Shown: piece after piece, positions 22,556 through 53,167 of the stretch
Position numbering within the stretch: the stretch's first letter is position 1
Layout of the letters: each line of letters begins with the position of its first letter
Source: Hydractinia symbiolongicarpus
Lineage: Eukaryota > Cnidaria > Hydrozoa > Anthoathecata > Hydractiniidae
NCBI RefSeq assembly: GCF_029227915.1
Contig: NC_079875.1
Coordinates: forward strand, 9,173,001-9,237,000
Direction of reading: 5' to 3'
DNA length: 64,000 nt
The notes under the pieces: generated by a model
The model's database searches: none
Told to the model about the DNA's origin: nothing
Seen by the model: the letters and a program-made list of their open reading frames with translations, nothing else
Translations under genes and position numbers: made by a program

Positions 22556-22856
22556 AGGGGGATTTTCACGAAGCAAATTGAACGGCGAATTCGACGGCGA
22601 ATTCGATGGCGAATTTGCTTTTTAATTTTCACGACAAAATAAATTAGGCGTCAAAGTCATTGTTTACATTAGTTAACCACGTTCTGATTGGTCAAAAACT
22701 AGCAGCGAAACATTTAGCCGCCAAAAAGTAGGAACTGCTTCTACTTTTCAGCGAAGCGAATATTTCGATGCAAAATCAAAATAAACAAAACTGCGCATGC
22801 TCAGAAACAATTCGCCGTCGAATTCGCCGTTCAATTCGCTTCGTGAAAATCCCACT
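22556..22856. mobile_element. 301-bp MITE, PIF/Harbinger-like (48-bp TIRs, TAA target duplication)
   Basis: The left end aggggGATTTTCACGAAGC and the inverted right end agtggGATTTTCACGAAGC match over about 48 bp with only two or three differences, including the ttgaacggcgaattcgacgg block. TAA at 22553-22555 and 22857-22859 forms a 3-bp target duplication. There is no coding capacity. Near-identical TIRs suggest a fairly recent insertion. Confidence 0.8.
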
Positions 22857-22859
22857 TAA

Positions 22860-24534
22860 CGGTTTAAAAATGTTGCATTTAGCATGTGATTCTTGATTTC
22901 TTTATAAAAGAGGCTGAAAAAAAGTTGAGCGTTTGCCTTTAATTATAATATATTCTGTGAACTCTTGTCGTATAGTGATAGCATATTGTTTGCTCTATTA
23001 CTTGTCAGAGAGATGTATTTAACGACATCCAACTTTTTTCCGCCAGGAGCCTTCTCTATCAGATTTCCAGATTCATCTTCTCGGTCGACAAAATTGTTAG
23101 CTGATTCTGATTTTTTTTGGTTTCTTTTGTAATTTTTTTGATAGTTTTAGTGGTTGCTACACGTGAACATTTTCAGGCGCGTGGATGAAATGAAACATTT
23201 TCACGCGCACGAAATCAGTCCCTCCCCCGTGTGTTGCCTCCTGCTTTAGAGGCATTAGAATTTCCGCGCTAATACACAAAACCACGTGATATCATTTTGA
23301 TCCGTCGCTTTCGTCAACATTCCGTGATTAGAAAGTCAAAAGATGAAAAAAGACTAGGGTAAAAAATGGCAAATATTTTTTAGTGTTTTTGTAAAATAAT
23401 GTTTCTCATATTGTCATTTGTATCTGTGTCCCTATTTTAGAAAGATATATCACATAATGCAGGATAACCTAGCCATATAGCATCAAAACGAGTTTTTACT
23501 ACAAACTTTACATTCACTGCTATTTATTTGTATTTCCGTTGTTGACTGTTTACTCGTAGCGACAGCTATATTTGCTAGCTCTATTTGTTATAAGCTGACA
23601 ATTATATTTGTTACTTGCTCAGATAGCTAGAACAACTAACAGTTTTTAGATTTTCGTAGCAAGCTGTAGCAGAGCTAACTAGCTACATTGAGGAAAAAAA
23701 CTAGAGTTAAGGTTGCTATTGCTGCTGTCAGTGGGTCACAATTTATCTCTTCTAATTAGGCTATGGACATGGATTCTGCTGTCCATCGCATTTCTTTTGA
23801 ATGCTGAAAGCATTTTTTTAAGCTAAAAGCTATTGTCAGATGATACTTTATATTTTATGATCATTTTCAACAAAAATTATCAACATATTTCAATTCAGCA
23901 TCATTGAAACAAGCAAAGTTTATACACTAAATACAACTGTCCTTATTAGCAGCCAAACACTGTTTTTAAAGAAATGATCACATAAAACTAATGCAGTTAA
24001 ATATTACGCTAAAAAAAACCTTTGATTTACAAACCCTGTTTTAAAAATCTTATGAAATTTTTGCTGATAAATCCAAATATGCCACTTATTTTCCTAGAAA
24101 GTTGTGTGTTTTTCTTATTTTAAAATTTAATGATAATAATCTGGATCAGAGAATCAAATTTACTTTTTGACCAACTATATTCTTTTATTATTATTTGTGC
24201 TATCAGAAGCTTTTTTTTTTACAGCCATGGTTACATCTGGAACTTTCAAAATGATATTTTTAACACAGCTCGCGTATAGCACAATAGTCTATCCCCTATA
24301 GCCTTTAACTATTCCTATGACATATAATTTCAAGTCCTTTAAAGCCAAATACCTGGAAATTGCTTTAAAAAAGATAACTTGTGAGCAACATGTCGTTGTT
24401 ATTATATATTATGGTGAAAGAAGACAATGAATCTAAAAAGAAGATGCTCATCTATTTTGACTATAGGAAATCTCCTAAGTTATATATATACTATTCTAAT
24501 TTGAGGTGATGGTCAAAAAGGGGTCAGTCCTACC
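22860..24534. other. Intergenic, no gene recognised apart from the possible remnant
   Basis: A GC-richer patch at about 23160-23330 contains CACGTG and several CpGs in an otherwise AT-rich stretch. No exon pair could be assembled around it. Confidence 0.3.
22943..23125 (-). other. Possible short coding remnant on the minus strand
   Basis: Read on the minus strand, about 23120 down to a stop at 22943-22945 is open, with a protein-like run (FVDREDESGNLIEKAPGGKK then LDVVKYISLTSNRANN). I do not recognise it. It has no clear start or splice sites and may be chance or an orphan exon. Confidence 0.2.
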
Positions 24535-24775
24535 ACAGTCCCAGGTAACCCAAGCCATAAGAGGAAAATTGGGAAGATATCACACTGTGGCCGGTAAATG
24601 TTGCATAGAGTTGTTTGGTAGAGCACAGACTCTAATTGGGTCTGCATAGCTTAAAATGAGGCTCTCCATCCAAGCCATTGCCCCTCCTGGAAATTATAGA
24701 TGGGTATATATATCTCCAATATTTGTGAGGCTAGCAATGTAAAATATGCACATTCGTCTGTCTATTTATCTAATG
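24535..24775 (+). mobile_element. SINE-like element, copy 2
   Basis: Same body as the copy at 6585 (aaattgggaagat, cacactgtg, gactctaattggg, ccattgcccctcctggaaat, atttgtgaggctag), ending in a CTGTCTATTTATCTA tail. It has small internal deletions relative to the other copies. Confidence 0.7.
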
Positions 24776-25268
24776 GTGCATTTATGTTATTCAGTCATTT
24801 TTAGTAATGTTTTTTTGTGTTTTTTAAATATTTCAGAATTTATTTGCCTATATATTTAAGTATTTCAATGAAAATAGATTTTCTATGCTGACTATAATAA
24901 AATTGTAGTCCTTATTAAACAACCTAAATTTCAATGTATCAGATTTTGTCTTTAGGCTATTATTAGAAAATAGTAACATGCACTAACATTGAGTGGGTAT
25001 GTATGAGAAGCATCTGCAAACGAAATGCTGAAGGCATGGGTTATCATTGTTTGTATTGTATATCTGCCAGTAACATGTGCCGAAAAACAATTTTATATAG
25101 GTAGGTTCTTTTATTTAGTTTTTTGACTTTAAATATTTAATTTTGTAGTCTTGGATATTTCATCTAAAATCTATTGTATTGCATATTTTATCGCACTATT
25201 GTCTGCAAATTTTTTATTATCTCGCCTGCGAAGATAGTATTGGTTTCCAACTCCTATCTAAGTAACTA

Positions 25269-25363
25269 ACTATGTTCTAACTGGTCAATTGCAAGTCATC
25301 AACGCGTTTTTTTGACTATGTTCTAACTGGTCAATTGCAAGTCATCAACGCGTTTTTTTTGAC
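25269..25363. repeat. 46-bp tandem duplication
   Basis: Two near-identical copies of ctatgttctaactggtcaat...catcaacgcg. The upstream part (gatagtattggtttcca) is also related to 48390-48450, so both belong to one dispersed repeat. Confidence 0.85.
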
Positions 25364-25386
25364 GTAATTTTTTTTAGAAAAATCGC

Positions 25387-25470
25387 CTTCGGGTGGATTC
25401 GAACCCATGACCTCTAGGTTCATATTATGACGTTTTAGCTAAATAAGCTATTAGGCCTTGAGTACAAATA
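25387..25470 (-). other. tRNA-like sequence (decayed tRNA gene or tRNA-derived SINE head)
   Basis: On the minus strand an exact B-box (ggttcgaatcc, from + strand 25395-25405) follows an A-box-like tagcttatttagc at the spacing seen in tRNAs. The T-stem pairs imperfectly and no matching acceptor stem was found, so a functional tRNA is unlikely. Confidence 0.45.
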
Positions 25471-25760
25471 TTTAATTTGACGGCTTTTATTAATCATTTG
25501 TAAAACTGCTTCGTTGTTATTTATTGATGCGAAATCCAAAAGTTTTTTAAATTTCTTTTTGCGAAAGATTTCTCTCAATGAAATAAATTTGTGTTGTAAC
25601 TTTCAAGTTCTAAGAATAATCCTAATGAATTTCCCCATTAAAAGAATTTCATAAAAATTTCTAAGCTGTACTTTTAAGATAAGGCTCTCAGAGGTATGGG
25701 ACATAAAAAATTTCACATGTAAGTATCTAATAAATAAATATAATAAGTCAGTAAGTATCA

Positions 25761-25915
25761 TGGTTCATTTCCCTCACGCCAGGAACAGCTGTATATAAAT
25801 CAATTTTTAGGTTTTGTGAGATGACCCCATTATAAGATTAAAAATATATTTTTGCAGTGATGTGTGATTGACATTGATATGCGAGATGGTTTATTTAGAC
25901 AGTTTATGTATCTTG
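25761..25915 (-). repeat. Left LTR portion (3' LTR) of the Copia element
   Basis: Nearly identical to 29750-29904. If the LTR continues to caaca at 26203 its length would be about 443 bp, but the outer boundary cannot be fixed because the other copy is truncated. Confidence 0.65.
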
Positions 25916-26215
25916 TTTATATATATTTTAAAAAAAATAGTATATATATATTTAATTGCTTTTGTGATGTTTACCATTCTATTACTTTTCTTTGCCATTA
26001 CTTCAATTAACAGTAAATTGAAAAAGATTGCAATAGCTTGAAAGTAAAGATCTGAAAGGGAAATAGAGAAATAAAGCAAGGCATAACTTCATAATACAAA
26101 AAGCGAATAAACGACTATTTCAATGTACCGGTGTTTCAGCAATGAATTCTGAAAAATAAAAATAAAAAAAAACTTTATAAAAAAACATTTTGAAAACACA
26201 ACATTTGATTGGTCG

Positions 26216-27269
26216 CTAATACTCATCATGACCATTTTGTAGCACATTCAGTGGAAGTGTGCTATTTGCTCCTTGCTTTGTTAACACATCTGCTAACTGA
26301 TGTTTGGTAGGAGTCCACTTCAATATAACTTCCTTTTGATTGATGCTCTGTCTGAGAGAAGCCATGTCAACTCTTGATCGCTTATCTTCTAAAGCTTTTG
26401 TTGAATATGCAGCTTCATACAAAGATTTGTTATCTGTGTAGCACAAGATACCTTCTAGATCTGTCTTCAAAATTTCCATTATTACATTTTTCACCCAGAT
26501 ACATGCATCAATACCATTAACAAGTGCTAAGGTTTCTCTTGCAAGTGTGCTACGCACAACTCTCTTAACCTTTAAGAAAAACAAAAATCCCACTTAGAGA
26601 GCTTCCGTCATGTAGATTTTCAAATGAGGTGTCAGCGTACTTGAACCAATGAAATAAAGCCTCATCAAATAAAGACATTTTCATTCCCAAACCAATTAAC
26701 TGTTCCTTTACTCGTAAATACCAAGCTCTTGAAGCATCAGCAAGGCCATATACTACTTTTTTCAATTTCCAAGGAACCCCTATTACGTTTGCTTCCTTTG
26801 GGAGTTTTATAATTACTTTTCTATCAATCAGGTTACCTTGAAGAAATGCTGTTTTGACATCTAAGGTGTGGCATTCCCATTCGTTAGTTGCTGACATTGT
26901 GAGTACAATTCGCAGACTTTCTTTTGAAAACGTTGGGGAGTCTTTAGTCAGATTTTGAACCTCCTGTTCTTCAAAACCTCGTATGACCAAACGAGCTTTG
27001 ACAATTTTGTTGCCCTCTATATTTTTTGTTGTGATTACCCATCTTGTAGATATTGTAGATTGACTTCTGTCCTTAACAGTGGAGAAAACATTGTTGTCTT
27101 GCCAGTTGGTTAATTCTTTAAATTTCGCATTCAAGACCTCGTCTTCAATAGTTGCTTTTATCGCTAATAATACTTCTTCAGTGTCATTGGCTTCAACGAC
27201 CAGTTGCCATTCACTCACACATCTTTTGAAATCTAACCAATATTTCACCTGTGTCTTCATTTTGCACAT
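26216..27269 (-). pseudogene. Copia reverse transcriptase / RNase H, active-site part deleted
   Basis: Copia reverse transcriptase signatures are present: RWVITTK, KARLVIRGFEEQ, LDVKTAFLQGN, KLKKVVYGLADASRAWY. After ALFHWF the frame jumps straight to RNase H-like KYADTSFENLHDGS. The intervening YVDD-containing region, usually close to 200 residues, is missing without loss of frame at the junction near 26640. A frameshift near 26575 leads into the RNase H end (STLARETLALVNGIDACIW ... ADVLTK) ending at 26216. Confidence 0.75.
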
Positions 27270-27900
27270 TTAAACAGTTGCCATATGGCCTGCCTTTTTT
27301 TCCTTTTCTACTCACTTTACCTGCTCTGCTGTGAACTAATCCTTTAATCCACTCACTGTCTGGAGTTAGCTTATAGATGATTCTGGTTTTTAACTTTGGT
27401 ATTCCTTGAAATATAGATGTATTGCCTTTTTTTCATTGACTGTGGTTTTACTTTTTGATGTTTTATTAGATCATTCCTCTATTGGTGTCCCATTGGTTTG
27501 TGAATTATCAATGGCTGCATCCTCAGTTACTGATGCTTCTGTTACTGGTACTTCCATAGTATTACTTTCAAGATCAACTATATCAAAAATTTCGTCTTCC
27601 GGTGAAACACAGTTATCCAACTGCATAGTTGTTACTTCTGGGCTCTTTTCAGAGTCTTGTGATGGTTTCTGTGAATGTACTACTTGATTTACCTTTTGCA
27701 ACCGACAAATGTGGACTCTCACATAACTTGCACCATGCGTGACAAGTACTTGTTTATTTTCTTGTCCAATTACAGTGCCTGGTCCATGCCATTTTTCGCT
27801 CTCTTTTCTTTTATAAAAGACTATCTCTAGTTATGCACATCATTGTAACACTGGACATTATGCCGCAATGCTCTACGTGTTCTTTCAGAAGATTCTGCTG

Positions 27901-29186
27901 CTATGCATGCATCACAGCAAGGTTATGGGCCACAGTCTTACTTGAAACTGTATCATTAATGGCTGGTAACTGATCAGTGAGGATGCAGGGATAGTCATAG
28001 TTTTTACCAAAAACAAGCTGGTTTGGTGAGAATCCATTGTTGTTTGATAAAAAAGTTTTGGCACTAATAGCCGAGAAAAGTGCTCGATTAGGTGTACATT
28101 TCGTATCCTCTATAATCTTACTCAGCATTTCGTTAATGATACCATTGTGTCGCTCTGATAGCCCATTCGACCAAGGACTTTCGGCTGCTGTTGTGGAAAA
28201 CCCTATGTTAAATTGCTCACACATTTCTTCATACACTGCATTGATAAATTTTCCTCCATTGTCAGCCAGAAACTTTCTTGGTTGACTAAATCTTGTTAAA
28301 CAAATTTCAAAGATAATGTCTGTTATCACATCTTTATCTTTTGTCTTGTTGACTTTGAAGATGAAAATCGTGTGAAAGTATCTGTGATATGAATAAACCA
28401 CAATAATTGTGAAAGTTGCACTAAATCTAAAGCCACACACTGATTGAATTCCGATGACATTGGTAAGCCAACAATAGGACGTGGTCTTGGTTTTCTATAC
28501 TTAAGGCATACTTTACAAGAGTGTGAGACATTATCAATTAATTTCATAATTTCGCTCTGGTCCTCTAAAAAGGAATTTGATGCTTTAATAAGAGATTTTA
28601 ATTTCTCAGCACTTGGATGACAGAACTGACGACGAAGTTTGACGATCTTGTTCTTTTTGGATTTTTCACTTGCGCATACAAAGGCAACTTGAGGAAGCAA
28701 ATGGTCATAATTCTTTTCATCTAATTCTATTCTGTTGTTGTTTAAAGGTATGCAACAGTGACCTGTGGTGGTAAATTTTAAAGGATGGTATTCTCCGAAC
28801 ATTTTAACATTGTCCTTGCTAAAATCTAAAACTGATCTGCTTTTCTCATAGATGTTTGACTCAAAAGCAAAGGTATTTCATTGGGTACAACTTCTGTTTT
28901 TAGATTAACCTCTTTTGAACTAATGATTACAGGTAAGATTACTCGTTTTATGGAACAAACTGCTTCGCTATCTCCAAATTTAAATCTTGTTCCACCTGGA
29001 TACTCTTCTAGCAGTTTATCACTATCAATATTATCAATGAAACATTGGTACCAATTCTTACCACAGACTGTTTTGGTACAACCACAGTCTAAAACTTCAC
29101 ATGAAAAAGTTTACCAACAAGGGATTGCATTTCACTTTCTTTAATTTTAGAAAAAAATGTAACTTTTGAACGACTCTCTTCCTTTT
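27901..29186 (-). pseudogene. Copia protease and integrase region, interrupted
   Basis: A decayed aspartic protease segment (about 28803-29186) has several stops. It is followed by the pre-integrase HHCC zinc region (H-P-S-A-E-K-L-K ... C-K-V-C) at 28326-28802 and the integrase core (LADNGGKF, WSNGLSERHNG) at 27901-28440 in another frame. The integrase DNG-type Asp and the downstream Glu of the SERHN motif are visible. Confidence 0.7.
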
Positions 29187-29750
29187 TCACATCTTCAGAC
29201 TCCTGATTCTCATATGAGTGGGACAATTCATAGCCCAGTGATAAATGGACTGACAAATATTGCACTTTGAAATATTTCCAAATTCATCAGGCGGATTCAT
29301 TACTCTGTTACTGGATCTCGTTTTCCTACATCCATATCTTTGATTTGGTGATGCAGCCCTTCCTCTTTTAAACCTTGAGCGCTGATATCCACCTCTTTTA
29401 GTGAAGTAATTCTGCTCCGTAGAATCTGCACTTGCCTGTAAAACAGGATCTATCTTTACAGCATCATTTGACACAGATGAGGCCACAGTATCACCAAATA
29501 TTTTCTTTAACTGTAATACCATTGGATCATAGCGTAATTCATTTATAGTTGCTCTAGCCAACTGTTGCTGCTCTTGTGTAAGATTAGCGCTTTGTAAAAC
29601 TTGGTATGCCAAAACTCCATCAGGAAGTTCCATACGGTGAACTTGAATTTTGTGATATAATCGTTCAAACTCTATAAGGTAATCATTCATGCTCATCTCA
29701 GAGGGTTGTTTAAATTTTTCAAAGGTTTCATAAGTAAGTATCATAGCCAT
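29187..29750 (-). pseudogene. Copia gag, N-terminally truncated
   Basis: A 187-codon frame with a gag core (EMSMNDYLIEFERLYHKI, MELPDGVLAY) and a CCHC zinc knuckle near its end (C-N-I-C-Q-S-I-Y-H-W-A-M-N-C). The usual N-terminal ~100 residues are absent. The first Met is within bases of the LTR edge. Confidence 0.75.
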
Positions 29751-29908
29751 GGTTCATATCCCTCACGCCAGGAACAGCTGTATATAAATCAATTTTTAGG
29801 TTTTGTGAGATGACCCCATTATAAAATTAAAAATATATTTTTGCAGTGATGTGTGATTGACATTGATATGTGAGATAGTTTATTTAGACAGTTTATGCAT
29901 CTTGTTGT
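29750..29908 (-). repeat. Right LTR portion (5' LTR) of the Copia element, truncated
   Basis: Matches 25761-25915 and then stops abruptly where the LINE begins. I could not find its missing part beyond the LINE. Confidence 0.65.
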
Positions 29909-32018
29909 TGAAAGTACTTGGACTACTTTGAAGAATTGTCTTCTAGAAGCTTCTGATGATACCTGTGGGTGGACGAAAGGACCACCTAGACATAGACAGA
30001 CCTGGTGGTGGAATAATGAGGTTGACCAGTGTATAAAGGAAAAGAGGAAACTTTGGAAAGAGTGGAAGTCAGGTGGTAGCAAAAATATTTACTTAGAAGC
30101 TAAGCGTCGCGCTCGTACAGCAGTGTATAAGGCAAAATCAGAAGCAGAGAGAAACAGATTTGCAGATGTGTTAAGAAGGGAAGACCAGTGCAATGAGGTA
30201 TTCAAGATAGCAAAGCAAATGAAGAAGACTAATCAAGATGTTGTAGGTGAGAAGTGTATACGTAATGATGAAGGTGTTTTGGCTAGCACAGAGGAGGAGA
30301 AAAGGGTAGCTTGGAAGAATCATTATCAGAGGTTGCTTAACACTGAGTTTGATTGGGACGAGGATAATTTGTCTGATGATGATGTTGTAGAAGGGCCAGT
30401 TATGCAGATCAAGACAGAATGGGTAGTGGAGGCTATTAGGAAATTGAAGATTGGCAAGGCTGCAGGACTATCAGGTATTGTTGCAGAGATGGTAAAAGCA
30501 TCTGGATATATTGGAGTTGAGCTTATTACAAGTCTTGCTGACCAGATTATAAAGGATGGTGCTATTCCGAGTGAGTGGCAGTCGAGTGTAATAGTGAATT
30601 GTTTCAAGGGCAAGGGTGATGCATTAGAAAGGGGTAACTATAGAGGTTTGAAGTTGGTTGATCAAGTAATGAAAGTTATTGAAAGAGTGATTGATAAGTT
30701 ACTTAGAGAAAGAATTGATATAGATAAGATGAAATTTGGTTTTGTTCCAGGGCGTGGCACTACAGATGCAATATTTTTGCTCAGACAGCGTCAGGAAAAG
30801 TATTTAGGAAAGAGAAAGAATCTCTATTTTGCCTTTGTAGATTTAGAGAAAGCTTTTGATAGAGTGCCACGTAAAGTTATTTGGTGGGCTATGAGAAAAT
30901 TAGGTGTGGATGAGTGGCTAGTTACGATGGTACAGTCTATGTACGGCAATGCTAGAAGTCGTGTCAGGATTAACGATTCACTTAGTGATGAATTTAGTGT
31001 AAATGTTGGTGTACATCAAGGTTCTGTACTTAGTCCTTTGTTGTTTGTTCTAGCCTTAGAAGTGCTGTCGATGGAGTTCAGAACAGGTTGTCCATGGGAA
31101 TTATTGTATGCAGCTGATTTGGTTCTCATAGCATAGTTGATGGAAGAATTAGTTGAAAAGTTTGAGAAGTGAAAGAAAGGACTAGAAGAGAAAGGGCTAA
31201 GGGTGAACACAGCAAAGTTTAAAGTCATGATTAGTAGCATTGCAGCCAAGTGTGACCTTGTAGTTGGAAAGTGGCCTTGTGGAGTTTGCAGGAAAGGGGT
31301 TGGTAGTAACTCAATTTTTTGCAAGCATTGGGTACATAAGAAGTGCAGTATTATTGGTGGAAGGTTAAGAGCTGACATTTAGTTTGTATGCAAGCGTTGC
31401 AAAGGTGAGATTAAGGAGAATGAAGTATTTCCAGCTTCAATGATGTACAACAGTGGCTCGTTGCAGGATAGGTTCTGCTTGAAAAAAGTTCAGAGAGTTA
31501 CTTCCTTTGTTGACTAGCATAGTCTTGTCAATTGAGTTAAAAGGTAGGTTGTATGAGGCCTGTGTAAGAAGTGTTATGTTGAATGGTAGTGAGACATGGG
31601 CAGTGAAGCAGGAAGATCTTGACCGTTTAGGAAGGAATGATATGAGAATGGTTAGGTGGATGTGTAACGCCAGTCTAAGAGACAGAAAGAGTTCAGATGA
31701 GCTAAGAAGCAGGCTAAGTATCCGTAGAATTAGAGATGTTATCCAGATGAAAAGATTGAATTGGCTGGGGCACTTTGAAAGAATGGAGGGGGATAATTGG
31801 GTAAGAAAGTGTAGACACTTGATAGTTCCTGGGGCAAAGCACAGAAGCAGACTGAGAAAGACTTGGCAGGAGGTTATAAGGACAGACTTGATACAGAGGA
31901 AGTTGAGTTTAGATCTAACATAGTCTAGATCAGATTGGAAGAGGGTCATTAATATACCCCGTCCAACCCATGCTAGCATGGGAAACAGACATTAGGCCAA
32001 GAATGATAATGATGATGA
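29909..32018 (+). mobile_element. 5'-truncated LINE (non-LTR retrotransposon) inserted at the Copia LTR
   Basis: A frame from 29895 to 31136 encodes a reverse transcriptase (WWWNNEVD, KIGKAAGLSGI, GNYRGLKLVDQVMKVIERVI, FGFVPGRGTTDAI, FVDLEKAFDRVPR, VHQGSVLSPLLF). No endonuclease domain precedes it, so it is 5'-truncated. The catalytic YADD reads YAAD, and a stop follows seven residues later. Decayed downstream parts include a Cys/His cluster (about 31270-31410) and the C-terminal region (31507-31923, with GSETWAV, MVRWMCNASL, RLNWLGHFERM). The 3' end carries a PRPTHASMGNRH-type tail and a short ATGATG microsatellite. The clade is uncertain. Confidence 0.85.
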
Positions 32019-33458
32019 ACTATGTGATTTCATTTTTTTACACAGTGAAATTGCTTTTACTTTTTATTGCTTGCCAGTGCTTATATTTCGAGCTCTCTCT
32101 GAAACACAATTCTGAAGATGTAATTTCTTCGTACAACTGAAAATATCAAAAATAAATATAAAATACAATTAATAAGATACACGCAACTATCTCCTCCTCA
32201 TTGCCACCGCTTATTTTATCATGCACACTGTGATTGCTGAGATATAACTAGATAACAAAATTCTATAAACATTAGAAAAGAACGTTCTGTACATTGCTGT
32301 TACAGACAATCCATGATAATTATTATGCTGTTTATTTTTATGCCAAAAAAACTTGAATATACATAAAAGACAAAGATTTTACTTTAGGTTTATAACCTAA
32401 TAGCGTGGTTTTTTTATTTGTTTGTTTGTTTAACCGCAGGAAGCAGAGTTATTAATGGCTGAAGCTAATGTCTACAAATAAAAAGAAAACAGCATTGTCT
32501 GATTCAGTACTGTTGGCATAAGCAGAAGATCGACTTGTCAAAATAATTTTAATTCATTATTATTTCGGCAATCGGAGACAAGGAAGTTAAAACTGAGAGA
32601 GTCCCTAGTTCAGACACTTGGTTCTCGTGTTTGAGGTTCACGAGTTTAAATGTCCCCCACTTGTCTCCAGCATGAAAAAAAAAACAGAAAATGATTAGGG
32701 TAAGTAAGAATACGCTGAATTTTTTTCTTAACACGATGCAGGTTATGCAAAGGTGGGGGTAAGTAAAACACATTGATTGAAATTTTATGCGGGTTTTACA
32801 AAGGTGTGGGCTATCTGATAGCATCTAGTTTAAAACTCCCTAAAAAAGCTCAGCTGCGGGTTATACGATGTGCGGATTATATACCGGAAAAAACGGTATG
32901 ATCATTAACTTGAAGGGATCACGCTGTACTTTTACAAGTAAGACTTTCTATAAGATTTTCATAGTAAATTGCGAATAACATATTCACTTTTTGTTAAAAT
33001 GGTAATCCCAGAATAGCTTTTACCTATTTATTTTTCATCATGCTTGACCACACTGCTGCAACCTTCTGCAACATGTCTCACGTTTGTGTATCTTTTTTAT
33101 TTCAAAAAGTCTTATTTCAATGGGCAAATAAAAGGTAACAAATGTATCCAGGTGTACCTATTGGCCCATAAAAAGTTATGTACAAAATTTTAAGAGTGTT
33201 GATCCCCCACCCCTCCAGAACTAACAGGGTTAAGGGTGCTTACAGCCTTTGTAATTTGTGACAGAACCCGGCATGTGCCAATGTAATGACTAAGATATTT
33301 TCGAAACACTTACCTTCACATCTGCAATCATTTACTGTGGTAAAAATTGCACAGCTGCAAGGAGGTTTGTTTTGTTACGGTGGTCAAATTTTTGCAATCT
33401 GACTTAAAACATTGTTGCATATCAGAAATATTTCTAAACATTTTCTTTTTTACTTTAG
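32019..33458. other. Region upstream of the first recognised insulin-receptor exon
   Basis: It should contain, or be preceded by, the receptor promoter and signal-peptide exon. I could not identify an ATG exon with a phase-1 donor and a convincing signal peptide. A degenerate short repeat (tgcgggtt.ta..aaaggtg) is visible at about 32740-32880. Confidence 0.35.

Positions 33459-53167
<19,709 letters not shown>

Larger units (their letters stand above)
25761..29908 (-). mobile_element. Copia-type (Ty1/copia) LTR retrotransposon, defective, minus strand
   Basis: Minus-strand order is gag, protease, integrase, reverse transcriptase, RNase H, as in Ty1/copia elements. Direct repeats of about 155 bp, differing at about five positions, lie at 25761-25915 and 29750-29904 and are taken as LTR portions. 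The right one is cut short by a LINE. Gag lacks its N-terminal part and begins right at the LTR edge. Protease and integrase are broken by stops and frameshifts. The catalytic end of the reverse transcriptase is missing. The copy cannot be autonomous, yet its LTR portions are about 97% identical, which suggests a recent origin. Confidence 0.8.

Noticed and set aside
25380-25475. Functional tRNA gene
   Set aside because: The A- and B-boxes are present, but the T-stem is imperfect and no pairing acceptor stem exists.
32200-33140. Candidate signal-peptide exons for the insulin receptor (for example ATGs near 32313, 32898 and 33040)
   Set aside because: None combines a hydrophobic leader with a donor in the required phase 1.
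33347-33458. N-terminal extension MHSCKEVCFVTVVKF... as the receptor start
   Set aside because: The apparent start is not ATG (ttg), and a clear splice acceptor (tactttag) ends at 33458, so these codons are intronic.
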